Part shown: positions 16,888 through 25,728 of the stretch, one piece after another
Numbering within the stretch: the stretch's first letter is position 1
Layout: each line of letters begins with the position of its first letter
Source: a virus
IMG/VR virus record: IMGVR_UViG_3300046791_000457
Span: 1 to 55,666 of that record
DNA: 55,666 bases
Direction: 5' to 3' (one strand)
The notes under the pieces: generated by a model
Told to the model about the DNA's origin: nothing
What the model saw: only the letters and a program-made list of their open reading frames with translations
Database searches by the model: none
Position numbers and translations under genes: made by a program

Positions 16888-17286
16888 ATGACGGCATTGA
16901 TGAAGAGCAAGGAGCCGGTGGTGGCCCCCGAGGTCGCCGAGGCGGAGTTCGAGAGGTTCTTGGCCACGATGGACCTCGATGCGGAGCACGTCTGGGACAA
17001 CCAGGAAGACGAGTGCCGCGTGATTCTGCGCGCCATGGAGTCGGGCGCGCTGGTCCTCAACGACGACGGTGAGCCGGTGTTCACCCCGAGCGAAGGTGAG
17101 GTGATCATCTTCGCCGAGCCCCGCGGCCGCCACCGGTCGCAGATGTCGAAGCAGTCCGACGCGATCAAGAAGAGCTTCGCGCTGATCGCCGGCATCACCC
17201 AGCAGCCGCCCAAGCGCTTCGAGGACATGCGGCAGCGCGACCTCAAGGTGGTCGAGGCGGTCGTCATGCTTTTTCTTGTCGGGTAG
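16888..17286 (+). CDS. Tail assembly chaperone (G-like, zero frame)
   Basis: A 132-residue helical protein before the tape measure gene. Chaperones at this place bind the tape measure protein while the tube polymerises. FERFLATMDLDAEHVWDN, then DDGEPVFTPSEGEVIIFAEPRGRHRSQMSKQ, then a helical end with VVEAVVMLFLVG. The stop (17284-17286) comes just after a T-run at 17270-17274 from which a -1 shift opens a long second frame. This is the G/GT arrangement of tailed phages. Ribosome site AGGGAG before ATG. Confidence 0.8.
   Translation: MTALMKSKEPVVAPEVAEAEFERFLATMDLDAEHVWDNQEDECRVILRAMESGALVLNDDGEPVFTPSEGEVIIFAEPRGRHRSQMSKQSDAIKKSFALIAGITQQPPKRFEDMRQRDLKVVEAVVMLFLVG
17270..17276 (+). promoter_or_regulatory. 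Candidate -1 frameshift site
   Basis: The zero-frame codons are ATG CTT TTT CTT GTC GGG TAG. A Phe tRNA on TTT (17272-17274) can slip back one base onto TTT (17271-17273) within the five-T run and then read TCT. The next zero-frame stop is only 10 nt later. The heptamer is not a canonical X XXY YYZ in phase, so single-tRNA slippage is assumed. Confidence 0.6.
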
Positions 17287-17510
17287 CCACGCCGCTCGTC
17301 AGGTTCGGCGAGGACTACTTCCATCCGCCGGACCGCGAGACGGGCGCCGAGCGTCACACGATGCACGCGGTCTACGGCGAGATGCTGCTGCAGATCTGCA
17401 GTGACTACCCGGCGCTATCCGACCCGAACGAGATGCGCAACCACGAGATCCGTTTCTTCTACGAGGGCATCCGCGCCTCGCTGAAGAAGGCGACTGCTCC
17501 GAGCAAGTGA
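17271..17510 (+). CDS. Tail chaperone C-terminal extension (T-like, -1 frame)
   Basis: Reached only by a -1 frameshift from the chaperone; it has no start with a ribosome site (the first in-frame ATG is 17361). The open frame encodes FSCRVATPLVRFGEDYFHPPD, then MHAVYGEMLLQICSDYPALSD and ends in KKATAPSK. The fused product would be about 207 residues. The end sits 10 nt before the tape measure ATG, exactly where the T extension lies in other phages. Reading the frame codon by codon shows no stop from the slip site to 17508. Confidence 0.72.
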   Translation, partial: FSCRVATPLVRFGEDYFHPPDRETGAERHTMHAVYGEMLLQICSDYPALSDPNEMRNHEIRFFYEGIRASLKKATAPSK

Positions 17511-17519
17511 GGCCGCGCC

Positions 17520-19544
17520 ATGGGTAGCAAGTTCTCGATCAGCGGCATCTTCCAGCTCGTCGACAAGATGAGCGGGCCGATCTCGAAGATCGAGGGCCGT
17601 CTCACGCGCTTTGGCCGCACCGGTGCGTCCTCGATCGCGACGCTGGACAAGAAGCTCGAGAAGCTCGGCCACACCACGAAGCTTGCGAAGGCGGCGATGG
17701 GTGCGGCGTTCCTCGGCGCGGGCTTCGCGATCCACCACGCGGGCAAGGCAGGCCTCGAGTTCGAGCAGGCGATCACCAACGTCGGCGCGGTGATGCTCAA
17801 GTCCCGCGGCGAGATCGGGAACCTCGAGAAGAAGGCCATCGAGCTGGGCGCGTCGACGCAGTTCACCGCGTCGCAGGTCGCCGGCGCCATGGAGAGCATG
17901 GCGCGCGCCGGCTTCAAGACCGAGGACATCCTGTCCGGCGTGGGCGGCGTGCTCGACGCCGCGGCCGCTTCCGGCCTGGAGATGGCCGAGGTGTCCGGAA
18001 TCGTCTCGAACGCCATCAAGGGCATGGGCATGGAGACGAGTCAGGCGACGAGGGTCGCTGACGTGCTGGCGCTGGCGTCCTCCAAGACCAACTCGACCAT
18101 GGGAAGCCTGGGCGAGGCCCTATCGAACGTCGCCTCGACCGCTCGCCAGGTTGGCATGCCGCTCGAGGACACGGTCGCGGCGGTCGCGCTCCTGCAGGAC
18201 GTCGGCCTCGATGCGTCCGTGGCGGGCTCCGCGCTGAATACGATGCTGACGAAGCTCGCGGCACCGACCGACAAGGTCGCGGCGAAGATGGAGCAGTATG
18301 GCGTCGCCTTCAAGGACGCGCAGGGCAACATGCTGCCGTTCGCGGGCGTCCTCGAGAACATCTCGAAGGCGGCGAAGAAGTCCGGCGGCAACTTCGACCA
18401 GGTGGCGCTGTTCGCGGAGCTCGTCGGGCTTCGTGGCCAGAAGGCCGCGTCGAACCTGGCCACGCTCTTCGAGACCGGCAAGGTCAAGGAGCTGACCAAG
18501 CTGCTTCAGGACGCCGAGGGCTCGGCCAAGGCGATGGCAGCGATCCGCATGAGCACCACGCTCGGATCCTGGGAAGAGTTCACCTCCGCAGTGGAGGGCG
18601 TCGAGATCTCCCTGTTCGGTCTCGCGGGCGGACCCCTGAAGGACACGATCAAGGGGATGACCAAGTGGGTCACCGCGAACCAGGCCCTGATCGTCTCCAA
18701 GGTGCAGGACTGGATCGCGGACGTCGCCGACAACATGGCCGACATCGTGAAGTGGGGGACGCGGATCGCCTACGCGGTGGGCATCTTCTACTCGCTGGCC
18801 ATCGCGGTGAAGGTGGCGCGCGTGGCGATGGCCCTGTTCAACGGCGTCATGGCCATCGCACACGCGGCGATGTGGCTCTACTCGAAGCGGACCGTCGCCG
18901 CGGCCTTCGCGAACAAGCTGTTTTCGAAGAGCACCAAGTCGGCCCAGCTCGACCTGTTCGCCATGAACACCCAGACGGCAGCGACCGGTACCGGGCTCGC
19001 CGCGATGCGCGGCGCTCTCAATGCCTCGAAGATGGGCGGCCTGATCAACGGCGTCACCTCGAAGCTCGGTAAGGCCGGCTTGCTCGGCGCCGCGCTGGGC
19101 GTGGGCTACGCGATCGGGACCTGGCTCGACCACGAGTTCGGCATCTCGAAGATGCTCGAGGACTGGCTCGTCAAGATCACCGGCATCAACGAGGGCGTCG
19201 AGAAGGCAGGCGGCCGCGCCACGAAGCGCGGAGTCGGCGCCGGGGGTCGGGTCTACGACGACGGGACGATCATCGGCGAGGACGGGTCCATCATCAAGAA
19301 GGGCGCCGAGTGGGCCAAGCACGTGCCGTCGGCGCAGGGCGGCCTGGCCCCCACGGCGGCGGCCGCGCCGGCGCCCCAGGTGATCTCCCCGCAGGAGCGC
19401 GCCACCCACGCGCTGACCGAGACCCTCAAGGAGTCGAAGGAGTCGGTCGACCTCACCATCAAGGACAAGACCGGCCGCGCCGAGCTCGGCCGGCACCGGC
19501 CGAAGCTGGTGCGCCTGAAGCTGCAGCAGAGCGGGGCGGGCTGA
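17520..19544 (+). CDS. Tail tape measure protein
   Basis: Sets tail length and is the tube's internal scaffold. The N-terminal part KMSGPISKIEGRL, then FEQAITNVGAVMLKSRGEIG, ASTQFTASQVAGAMESMARAGFK and VSNAIKGMGMETSQATRVADVLALAS, are hallmarks of the TP901-type tape measure family. A hydrophobic region follows (GIFYSLAIAVKVARVAMALFNGVM, about 420-450). With 674 residues it is short for a contractile-tailed phage; at the usual about 1.5 angstrom per residue the tail would be roughly 100 nm. Confidence 0.92.
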   Translation: MGSKFSISGIFQLVDKMSGPISKIEGRLTRFGRTGASSIATLDKKLEKLGHTTKLAKAAMGAAFLGAGFAIHHAGKAGLEFEQAITNVGAVMLKSRGEIGNLEKKAIELGASTQFTASQVAGAMESMARAGFKTEDILSGVGGVLDAAAASGLEMAEVSGIVSNAIKGMGMETSQATRVADVLALASSKTNSTMGSLGEALSNVASTARQVGMPLEDTVAAVALLQDVGLDASVAGSALNTMLTKLAAPTDKVAAKMEQYGVAFKDAQGNMLPFAGVLENISKAAKKSGGNFDQVALFAELVGLRGQKAASNLATLFETGKVKELTKLLQDAEGSAKAMAAIRMSTTLGSWEEFTSAVEGVEISLFGLAGGPLKDTIKGMTKWVTANQALIVSKVQDWIADVADNMADIVKWGTRIAYAVGIFYSLAIAVKVARVAMALFNGVMAIAHAAMWLYSKRTVAAAFANKLFSKSTKSAQLDLFAMNTQTAATGTGLAAMRGALNASKMGGLINGVTSKLGKAGLLGAALGVGYAIGTWLDHEFGISKMLEDWLVKITGINEGVEKAGGRATKRGVGAGGRVYDDGTIIGEDGSIIKKGAEWAKHVPSAQGGLAPTAAAAPAPQVISPQERATHALTETLKESKESVDLTIKDKTGRAELGRHRPKLVRLKLQQSGAG

Positions 19545-19545
19545 G

Positions 19546-20868
19546 ATGGACATCGGCGTACCCCCAGCGGTCACCGACCTCATCGGCGGCGGCGGCGAAA
19601 GCTGGAAGGACCGGATCCGCGAAGCGGCCTACGTGTCGCCCAGCAAGACCCGGTTCCGCATCGAATACGAGGACCTCGAGCGGACGGTCACCCGCCGCGG
19701 CACGGCCTACGAGTTCCCCGGCGTCAACGATGCCTACGTGCAGCAGAAGGGGTTCGGCCCGCGCATCTACCCGATGCGGTGCTACTTCTCCGGCCCCAAC
19801 TGCGACCGCATCGCCGATGCGTTCCTGCTGGCGCTGCTCGAGCCCGGCGTCGGGAAGCTGGAGCACCCGCGCTACGGCACCATCCCCAGGGTCGTCCCCT
19901 TCGGCGACATCGGCCAGCGCGACGACCTGAAGACCTCGGCGAACCAGTCGGTCATCGACGTCACGTTCTGGACCACCCTGGTCGAGCTGTACCCGTCCGA
20001 GCAGACCTCACCCAAGAACGAGATCGAGGAAGCGCTCGGCGACTTCGACGTGGCCGCCGCCCAGGCCTTCGCGAGCGCGACAGCGCTGGACACGCTCGCC
20101 GCCCAGGCGAGCCTGAAGGGCACGATCCGCAGCGCGCTCCGGGAAATCCGCGGCGCCCTCGAGGACGTCTCGGGCTCGGTCGCCAGCGTCCGGCGAGAGT
20201 TCGACGACAACTTCCGGCTCATCAACGAGGGCCTCGACGTGCTGGTGGGGCAGCCGCTCCTGCTGGCCCAGCAGATCATCAACCTGATCCGCGCCCCCGC
20301 GCGCGCAGCCGCCGGCATCCGGTCGCGCCTCGAAGGCTACGCCAACCTGGCGGTGCGGATGTTCGGCTCGAAGGCCGGGCGCCCGCAGGACTTCCCGGTC
20401 GGCGTGGCCACGTCGGCCATCACCCGCCGACGGAACGATGCCGCGGTCGCCGACCTGATCGCCATGGCCGCCGTGACCGGGAGCGTGGCGAGCTCGCTCG
20501 AGAACGACTTCCTGACGAAGCCCGACGCCATCAAGGCGGCGGACGAAGTCGCGGCGCAGTTCGACGACCTGGTCGACTGGCGCGACGGCGTGAACGAAGA
20601 GGTCGGCGCGGTCGACACGGGCGAGAGCTACCAGGCCCTGCAGCAGGCCGTGGCGCTGACCGCCGGGTTCCTGGTCGAGGTGTCGTTCCGGCTCATCCCG
20701 GAGCGGTCGCTCGTCATCGACCAGCCCACCACGATCATCAACCTGGCCGCGCGCCTCTACGGGCGCCTCGACGACACCATCCTCGACCTGCTCATCAACA
20801 GCAACCGGCTGACCGGCTCGGAGATCCTAGAAATCCCGCGCGGCCGCAAGATCCTCTACTACCCCTGA
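19546..20868 (+). CDS. Mu gpN-like DNA circulation/tail protein
   Basis: The N-terminal 110 residues (SWKDRIREAAYVSPSKTRFRIEYEDLE, then GFGPRIYPMRCYFSGPNCDRIADAFL and LEHPRYGTIPRVVPFG) match the DNA circulation protein N domain of Mu-like phages. The rest is helical with Ala-rich stretches. In Mu this protein is part of the tail hub assembly after the tape measure. It begins 1 nt after the tape measure stop. Confidence 0.87.
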   Translation: MDIGVPPAVTDLIGGGGESWKDRIREAAYVSPSKTRFRIEYEDLERTVTRRGTAYEFPGVNDAYVQQKGFGPRIYPMRCYFSGPNCDRIADAFLLALLEPGVGKLEHPRYGTIPRVVPFGDIGQRDDLKTSANQSVIDVTFWTTLVELYPSEQTSPKNEIEEALGDFDVAAAQAFASATALDTLAAQASLKGTIRSALREIRGALEDVSGSVASVRREFDDNFRLINEGLDVLVGQPLLLAQQIINLIRAPARAAAGIRSRLEGYANLAVRMFGSKAGRPQDFPVGVATSAITRRRNDAAVADLIAMAAVTGSVASSLENDFLTKPDAIKAADEVAAQFDDLVDWRDGVNEEVGAVDTGESYQALQQAVALTAGFLVEVSFRLIPERSLVIDQPTTIINLAARLYGRLDDTILDLLINSNRLTGSEILEIPRGRKILYYP

Positions 20869-20877
20869 GCGCACCCG

Positions 20878-21960
20878 ATGGCCGTCGCTGACCAAGACGA
20901 GGTGCAGATCCTCATCGACGGCAAGGAGTTCAACCGCTGGCCGTCGGTCGACATCCAGCTCTCCATCGACAGCTTCTCGACGGTGTCCTTCACCGCTCCC
21001 TTCGAGGCAGACCGCAAGGAGTTTCGGGAGACCTTCCGACCGTTCACCTTCAAGTCCGTCGAGGTGCTGGTCAAGGACGGCTCGAAGAAGGGGAGCAAGG
21101 CGAAGAAGATCTTCACCGGCACCTTCGTCGGCATCGACCCCGAGGTCGACCCGAACAAGAGCGTCGTGGGCGTCACCTGCTACGCGCTGCCCGGGGTGCT
21201 CAACGACTGCAACGCGCCCGGCAGCGCGGTCCCGACCGAGTTCAAGAACATGTCGCTCCTCGACATCTCGAACCAGATCGCGGCGTACTACGGGCTGCTC
21301 GTCGAGTCCCTCGGCGTGGGCGGTTCGAACTTCGGCAAGGTGAAGCTCGACATCGAGGAGACCCCGTTCTCGTTCCTGTCCGAGCTCGCGCGCCAGCGCG
21401 GCGCCATCATCTCGAACACACCCGAGGGGTTTCTCCGGCTCTGGAAGGCCGTGAAGACCGGTGACCCGGTGGCGCGCCTCGCCGAGGGCTCGCAGCCGGT
21501 GCTGAAGGTCGCCGCGGCGTTCAGCCCGCAGGAGTATTTCAGCGAGATCACCGGCTTCGGCCGGGCGAAGAAGAAGAAGCGCGGCGGCAAGTACACCCTG
21601 CACAACCCGCTGCTGCATGGTGCGCTGCACCCGATCCGACCGAAGTGCTTCGCGATGGGCGACACCGAGCCGGGCGACGTCCCGTCGGCGACGACCGCGA
21701 AGATGTCCCGCATGTTCGGGAACGTCGCGAGCTACACGATCGACCTGGCCACGTGGCGCGACCCGCAGGGCGAGCTCTGGGCCGAGAACACCACCGTGAT
21801 GCTCGCCGCGCCGCAGGCCATGATCTACGGCGAGTTCGAGTTCCTGATCCGCACGGTGAACCTCCACCAGGACGAGAACTCCAGCAACGCCCAGCTCGGC
21901 GTCGTGCTGCCCGGTGCGTTCAGCGACGGGTTGCCCGATCGATTGCCGTGGGAGGACTGA
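20878..21960 (+). CDS. Mu gpP-like baseplate hub protein
   Basis: A 360-residue hub protein of the gp27/gpD (late control) group. The beginning VQILIDGKEFNRWPSVDIQLSIDSFSTVSF and the section GTFVGIDPEVDPNKSVVGVTCYALPGVL fit the first barrels. SDEFKNMSLLDISNQIAAYYGLLV-like text (KNMSLLDISNQIAAYYGLLV) and TPFSFLSELARQRGAIISNTPEGFLRLW mark the family. It forms the trimer on which the spike protein sits and is followed at once by the gp45-like spike gene. Confidence 0.9.
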   Translation: MAVADQDEVQILIDGKEFNRWPSVDIQLSIDSFSTVSFTAPFEADRKEFRETFRPFTFKSVEVLVKDGSKKGSKAKKIFTGTFVGIDPEVDPNKSVVGVTCYALPGVLNDCNAPGSAVPTEFKNMSLLDISNQIAAYYGLLVESLGVGGSNFGKVKLDIEETPFSFLSELARQRGAIISNTPEGFLRLWKAVKTGDPVARLAEGSQPVLKVAAAFSPQEYFSEITGFGRAKKKKRGGKYTLHNPLLHGALHPIRPKCFAMGDTEPGDVPSATTAKMSRMFGNVASYTIDLATWRDPQGELWAENTTVMLAAPQAMIYGEFEFLIRTVNLHQDENSSNAQLGVVLPGAFSDGLPDRLPWED

Positions 21961-21964
21961 ACCG

Positions 21965-22465
21965 GTGGCCGTTGCAGAAGTGAAAGACATCGAGGCCAAC
22001 GGCGACGTCAAGGGCGACCTGGGCGGCGACGACTCGTTCGTCGCGGAGCATTTCGCCGACTCGGGCGAGGACTCGCCCCCGCTGCCCGGCGACTTCATGG
22101 CCCTCGATGAAGGGACCGGATCGGGGACGAAGCAGGTCACCGGCTACCACGACCCGGTCGATGGGAACCGCGAGGCCCAGCCGGGCGAGAAGCGCACCTA
22201 CAGCCGCAACACCGGCGGGGTGAAGGTCGCCGAGGTCTACCTCAAGGGCGACGGCACGGTCGTGATCAAGAGCCTGCTCGCGCCCACGGGCGGCACCTTC
22301 GAGATAGACCCGGCCACCGGCGCGATCACCATCAACGGGAAGGCCGTCATCGACGCGCTCGGCGAGGTGACCGCGAAGTCCGACGTCGCCGGCGGGGTGA
22401 GTCTCTCCGGGCACATGACCCCCTCACCGTTCGGCCCGCTCGGCCCGCCGATCCCGGGGACCTGA
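21965..22465 (+). CDS. Mu gp45-like baseplate spike protein
   Basis: A 166-residue spike (gpV/gp45 type). An OB-like N-terminal region with NGDVKGDLGGDDSFVAEHFADSG is followed by a beta-helix-like part with repeats VYLKGDGTVVIKSLL, GTFEIDPATGAITINGKAVIDALG and EVTAKSDVAGGVSLSGHM, ending in Pro/Gly-rich text. GTG 21965 is chosen as start since GGAGG lies 9 nt before it. The spike pierces the outer membrane during contraction. It overlaps the next gene by 1 nt. Confidence 0.82.
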   Translation: MAVAEVKDIEANGDVKGDLGGDDSFVAEHFADSGEDSPPLPGDFMALDEGTGSGTKQVTGYHDPVDGNREAQPGEKRTYSRNTGGVKVAEVYLKGDGTVVIKSLLAPTGGTFEIDPATGAITINGKAVIDALGEVTAKSDVAGGVSLSGHMTPSPFGPLGPPIPGT

Positions 22466-22911
22466 TGCCCCTCGCCCCTGCCGCCCTGGAGTCGGCGATC
22501 GCCGCGCTCACGGGAGACAGCAGCCCCGGCAGCGTCGCCGAGGCAGCGCAAGCCTGGGCGGACGCCGCGCAGGCCATGTTCGCGGGCGTCGTGCCCCCCT
22601 CGACCACGGTGGCCGCGGCGGCCGCCACCCTGAAGACCGCGCTCGAAGCGGCGTTCGGCGCCACCAGCGGCGGCGAGGCCGCGCTCGAGTCTGCCTTCGC
22701 AGCGTTTGCCACGACGGTCGCGGGCGGGATGCTGCCGCTGTACACCGGGGTGCCTCCCGCCGGCCCGGTCGGCTTCGTCGCGCTGATCTCGCCCGACCGG
22801 CCCTCTCTCGCGGCGTTCGCCGCCGACCTGGCCGACGCGCTCGACACCTGGGCCCAGACCGGGACCGCGGCGCTCGTCGCACCGCCCAACACCGTGACGC
22901 CCTGGGCGTGA
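22465..22911 (+). CDS. Conserved-position baseplate protein, unknown function
   Basis: A 148-residue Ala/Thr/Pro-rich protein lying between the spike and the gp46-like gene. It has helical Ala-rich segments (LESAIAALTGDSS, VAEAAQAWADAAQAMFAG) and a strand region with GPVGFVALISPDRPS. Genes of this type at this position are known in many Mu-like myoviruses, but no enzymatic or structural motif is seen. The start overlaps the spike stop (TGATG). Confidence 0.5.
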   Translation: MPLAPAALESAIAALTGDSSPGSVAEAAQAWADAAQAMFAGVVPPSTTVAAAAATLKTALEAAFGATSGGEAALESAFAAFATTVAGGMLPLYTGVPPAGPVGFVALISPDRPSLAAFAADLADALDTWAQTGTAALVAPPNTVTPWA

Positions 22912-22924
22912 CTGCGAGGCCACC

Positions 22925-23374
22925 ATGACCGACGTGCTGCTCTTCCACGAGGACGACGGCGGGAACATCAACTTCGTCAACGGCGCCGCCGACATGTCGG
23001 CCGGCCTCGAGGGCGCCGCCTACCTATCGATGTTCGGCGGCAACGAGCAGGACTCCGGCGAGGAAGCCGACGACCCGCTCGAGTGGTGGGGCAACAAGAC
23101 CGAGTCCGTCCCCACAAAGAAGTACCGCAGCCGCACCCAGAACCTGCTGCGCTCGTTCCCCATCGTGCCCGGGAACCTCCGCCGCCTCGAGGAGGCCGCC
23201 GGGCTCGATCTCGCCTGGTTCGTTGAGGACGGCCCCGCCAGCTACGTCGGCGTGGTCTGCAGCATCCCCGGCCTGAACCGCGTGCGCTGGGTGATCAGCG
23301 TCGTCATCGACGACGAGAAGTTCAGCTTCGAGTTCACCTATCGAGACCGCTCGCGAGAGCAGTCGGCCGCCTGA
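22925..23374 (+). CDS. Mu gp46-like baseplate wedge protein
   Basis: A 149-residue protein in the gp46/gp25-like family. DVLLFHEDDGGNINFVNGAADMSAGLEGAAYLSMFGGNEQD is followed by EWWGNKTESVPTKKYRSRTQNLL, which closely matches the Mu gp46 family pattern of two short conserved blocks. It is part of the baseplate wedge initiating sheath assembly. The next gene starts with ATG overlapping its stop. Confidence 0.87.
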   Translation: MTDVLLFHEDDGGNINFVNGAADMSAGLEGAAYLSMFGGNEQDSGEEADDPLEWWGNKTESVPTKKYRSRTQNLLRSFPIVPGNLRRLEEAAGLDLAWFVEDGPASYVGVVCSIPGLNRVRWVISVVIDDEKFSFEFTYRDRSREQSAA

Positions 23375-24567
23375 TGCCAACACCCCCCACCACAGCAGCG
23401 CTCTCCGCCAACATCATCGCGCAGCTGGAATCGTCGCTCTCGCAGACGATTCCGCTGCTGCCGAAGGCCTTCGCGCGCGTGCTCGCGAAGGTGCTCGCGG
23501 CGGTGGTGATCCTCCTCTACCGCTACGCCGGCTTCAGCCTGCTGCAGCAGTTCATCCGGTACGCCTCCTTCGAGGAGACCGAGGTCAACGGCCAGAAGAT
23601 CCGGCCGCTCGTGGAGTGGGGCCGGCAGATCGGGGTGGGCGACCCCATCGACTCTATCCGCGCCGAGCTCGTGGCCCGGGTCACCGTGCTCAACCAGGTC
23701 GGCTCGCTGGCCGCAGGGTCCCAGCTCGTTCGGCAGGTGACCGGGGTCATCTACCAGGTGGTATCGGCGGAGCCGTTGGACGATGTGACGGTCGACGTCA
23801 CGATCATCGCGTCGTCGGACCCCGATGGGAACGGCGGCGGCGGAACCATTGGGAACCTCGAGGTCGGCGACGCGGTCGAGTTTGCGAACCCGCTGCCGAA
23901 CGTGGCTACGGTAGCGACCATCGTCTCCACCTCGGTAATCGGCATCGATGCGGAGACAGAGGACGAGTACCGCGGGCGCGTGCTGGACTATTCGCAGTCG
24001 CAGCCGCAGGGCGGCGCATATGCGGACTATCGGATCTGGGGCGCTGGCGTTCCCGGCGTATCCAACATTTACCCATACACGGGCAGCCCGGGCGAGGTCG
24101 ACGTCTACGTCGAATGCAAGATCGCCCTCGACCCCGATGGCATCCCGGACACGGTTCTCCTGTCGGACGTCAACGATGCGATCCAGTTCGATTCTGCAGG
24201 CCTAGCCAGCCGTCGCCAGGTGGGCGCCGCCGTCAACGTGCTTCCAATTACGCGCACCGAAGTCGACGTGGTGGTGAACGGCCTGGCCGTGCCGGCCGGA
24301 GCTGACGAGGCGGCCATCGAAGCGCTGATCGAAGCCGGCGTCGACGAGTACCTTCGCGGCCGTGAACCGTTCATCGTGGGACTGTCGGTGCTTCCGCGCC
24401 AAGACGTGGTGACGCAAGGCGCGGTAGCGGGCGCGGTGGTCGAGATCGCATCGGCCGAGGGCGCCACGATCGCGACGGTGGAGACATCGATCGGCGGGCT
24501 GGACTTCATAGTCCGCGTGCTCGGCAATGGCGAGAAATTGAAGCTCGGGACGATCACGTTCCCGTAG
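23374..24567 (+). CDS. Baseplate J-like protein (Mu gp47-like)
   Basis: A 397-residue wedge protein. Recognisable segments are RVLAKVLAAVVILLYRYAGFSLLQQFIRYASFEET (start), RVTVLNQVGSLAAGSQLVRQVTGVIYQVVS, AETEDEYRGRVLDYSQSQPQGGAYADYRIWGAGVPGVSNIYPYTGSPGEVDVYVE in the middle and the C-terminal repeat with VVGAVVEIASAEGATI-like text. These are the usual blocks of baseplate J proteins. Codon use in the 3' half (after about 23780) becomes slightly less GC-rich than upstream genes. Confidence 0.9.
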   Translation: MPTPPTTAALSANIIAQLESSLSQTIPLLPKAFARVLAKVLAAVVILLYRYAGFSLLQQFIRYASFEETEVNGQKIRPLVEWGRQIGVGDPIDSIRAELVARVTVLNQVGSLAAGSQLVRQVTGVIYQVVSAEPLDDVTVDVTIIASSDPDGNGGGGTIGNLEVGDAVEFANPLPNVATVATIVSTSVIGIDAETEDEYRGRVLDYSQSQPQGGAYADYRIWGAGVPGVSNIYPYTGSPGEVDVYVECKIALDPDGIPDTVLLSDVNDAIQFDSAGLASRRQVGAAVNVLPITRTEVDVVVNGLAVPAGADEAAIEALIEAGVDEYLRGREPFIVGLSVLPRQDVVTQGAVAGAVVEIASAEGATIATVETSIGGLDFIVRVLGNGEKLKLGTITFP

Positions 24568-24588
24568 TCCCCAGGAGAACCAGGAACC

Positions 24589-25728
24589 ATGGCACTCGAC
24601 TACGGCGCAATCCTTCCATCGCAGACCGAGGCGTCCGGGTCCTACCCGCAGGGCAAGGCGAAGAACGTGTCGGCGCCCGGCGCCGGCGATGGCACGCCCT
24701 GGTATGCGAACCTGGTCAACGACCTGCTGTTCGGACCGTGGCAGGCAATCCTGCGCCTGACCGGCACCGTGCCGAGTGGCGTGCCCGACACGGCAAACAC
24801 CACGCAGTACATGGAAGCCCTCATGCGCTGGATGTGGGGCACGCTGATCTCGAGCAACTGGACGATCGCGGCGCAGGGCAGTGAGCACTACAACGCGGTC
24901 TGTTTCTCGCCCACGCTGGGAACATTCGTGGCCGTCGGAGAGAACGGCAAGGTCTTCGCCACCGATGGCCTTCTGAACGCCATGGTGACGATCGGCGGCG
25001 CTCCTGACCTTAATGCCGTGGTCTGGTCAGCAAGCGCAAACCTGTTCATCGCGTGCGGTGATGGCGGCGCGATGTATACGAGCCCGACGGGAGCGACGTG
25101 GACCAGTCGCGCCAGCACCGTCGTGGAGGACCTCCTGGCCATCGCTGTGAAGCCGGGGTCGCCAGACACAATCGTCGCGGTTGGCGCAAGCGGCACTATC
25201 GTGTCGTCGACCAACGGCACGGCGTGGACTCCTCGCGTTGCGGCCGTAGGCGCGAGCTTCTTCGGGATCTGCTATGCCGCCACGCTCGGCGCCGGACTCT
25301 TCGTGGCCGTCTGCAATGGTGGCCAGGTCGAGACCTCGGCGGACGGAGTAACGTGGGCTGATGGGGGAGTCACGCCGGGCTCTACGAACTTCAACGCGGT
25401 CATCTGGAGCACCTTCCACAGCCTGCTGATCGCCGTCGGCTCGGGGGGAAGCGTGGAAACGTCGCCCGATGCGGTCACGTGGACCGACCAGGGCGATCAG
25501 AGCACCGGCCGTCTCTACGGCGTCACGGTCGACGAAACGCTCGGCCAGATAATCGCGGTCGGCGAAAACGGGATCGTGGCCAGCTTCGACGCCGTCACGT
25601 GGTACAGCCGGTTCATGTACACCGGCGGAAACTTGAAGGCCGCGGCGTTCAGCGCCATCAAGGGCTTTACGTTGGCGGTCGGCAACCTGGGCGTGACCTT
25701 CACGTCGCTTCGCGGCCTGCACCCCTAG
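24589..25728 (+). CDS. Seven-bladed beta-propeller, likely receptor-binding protein
   Basis: After an N-terminal 90-residue attachment domain (MALDYGAILPSQTEASGSYP and NLVNDLLFGPWQAILRLTGT), seven repeats follow with the rule (L/F)xxAVGxxGxxxTSxDGxxW. Blades include FVAVGENGKVFATDG, FIACGDGGAMYTSPTG, IVAVGASGTIVSSTNG, FVAVCNGGQVETSADG, LIAVGSGGSVETSPDA, IIAVGENGIVASFDA and TLAVGNLGVTFTSLRG. The SxDGxTW turns resemble Asp-boxes of sialidase-like propellers. It is placed right after gp47, where tail fibres start. Its stop overlaps the stop of the antisense lipoprotein (shared CTAG). Confidence 0.7.
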   Translation: MALDYGAILPSQTEASGSYPQGKAKNVSAPGAGDGTPWYANLVNDLLFGPWQAILRLTGTVPSGVPDTANTTQYMEALMRWMWGTLISSNWTIAAQGSEHYNAVCFSPTLGTFVAVGENGKVFATDGLLNAMVTIGGAPDLNAVVWSASANLFIACGDGGAMYTSPTGATWTSRASTVVEDLLAIAVKPGSPDTIVAVGASGTIVSSTNGTAWTPRVAAVGASFFGICYAATLGAGLFVAVCNGGQVETSADGVTWADGGVTPGSTNFNAVIWSTFHSLLIAVGSGGSVETSPDAVTWTDQGDQSTGRLYGVTVDETLGQIIAVGENGIVASFDAVTWYSRFMYTGGNLKAAAFSAIKGFTLAVGNLGVTFTSLRGLHP

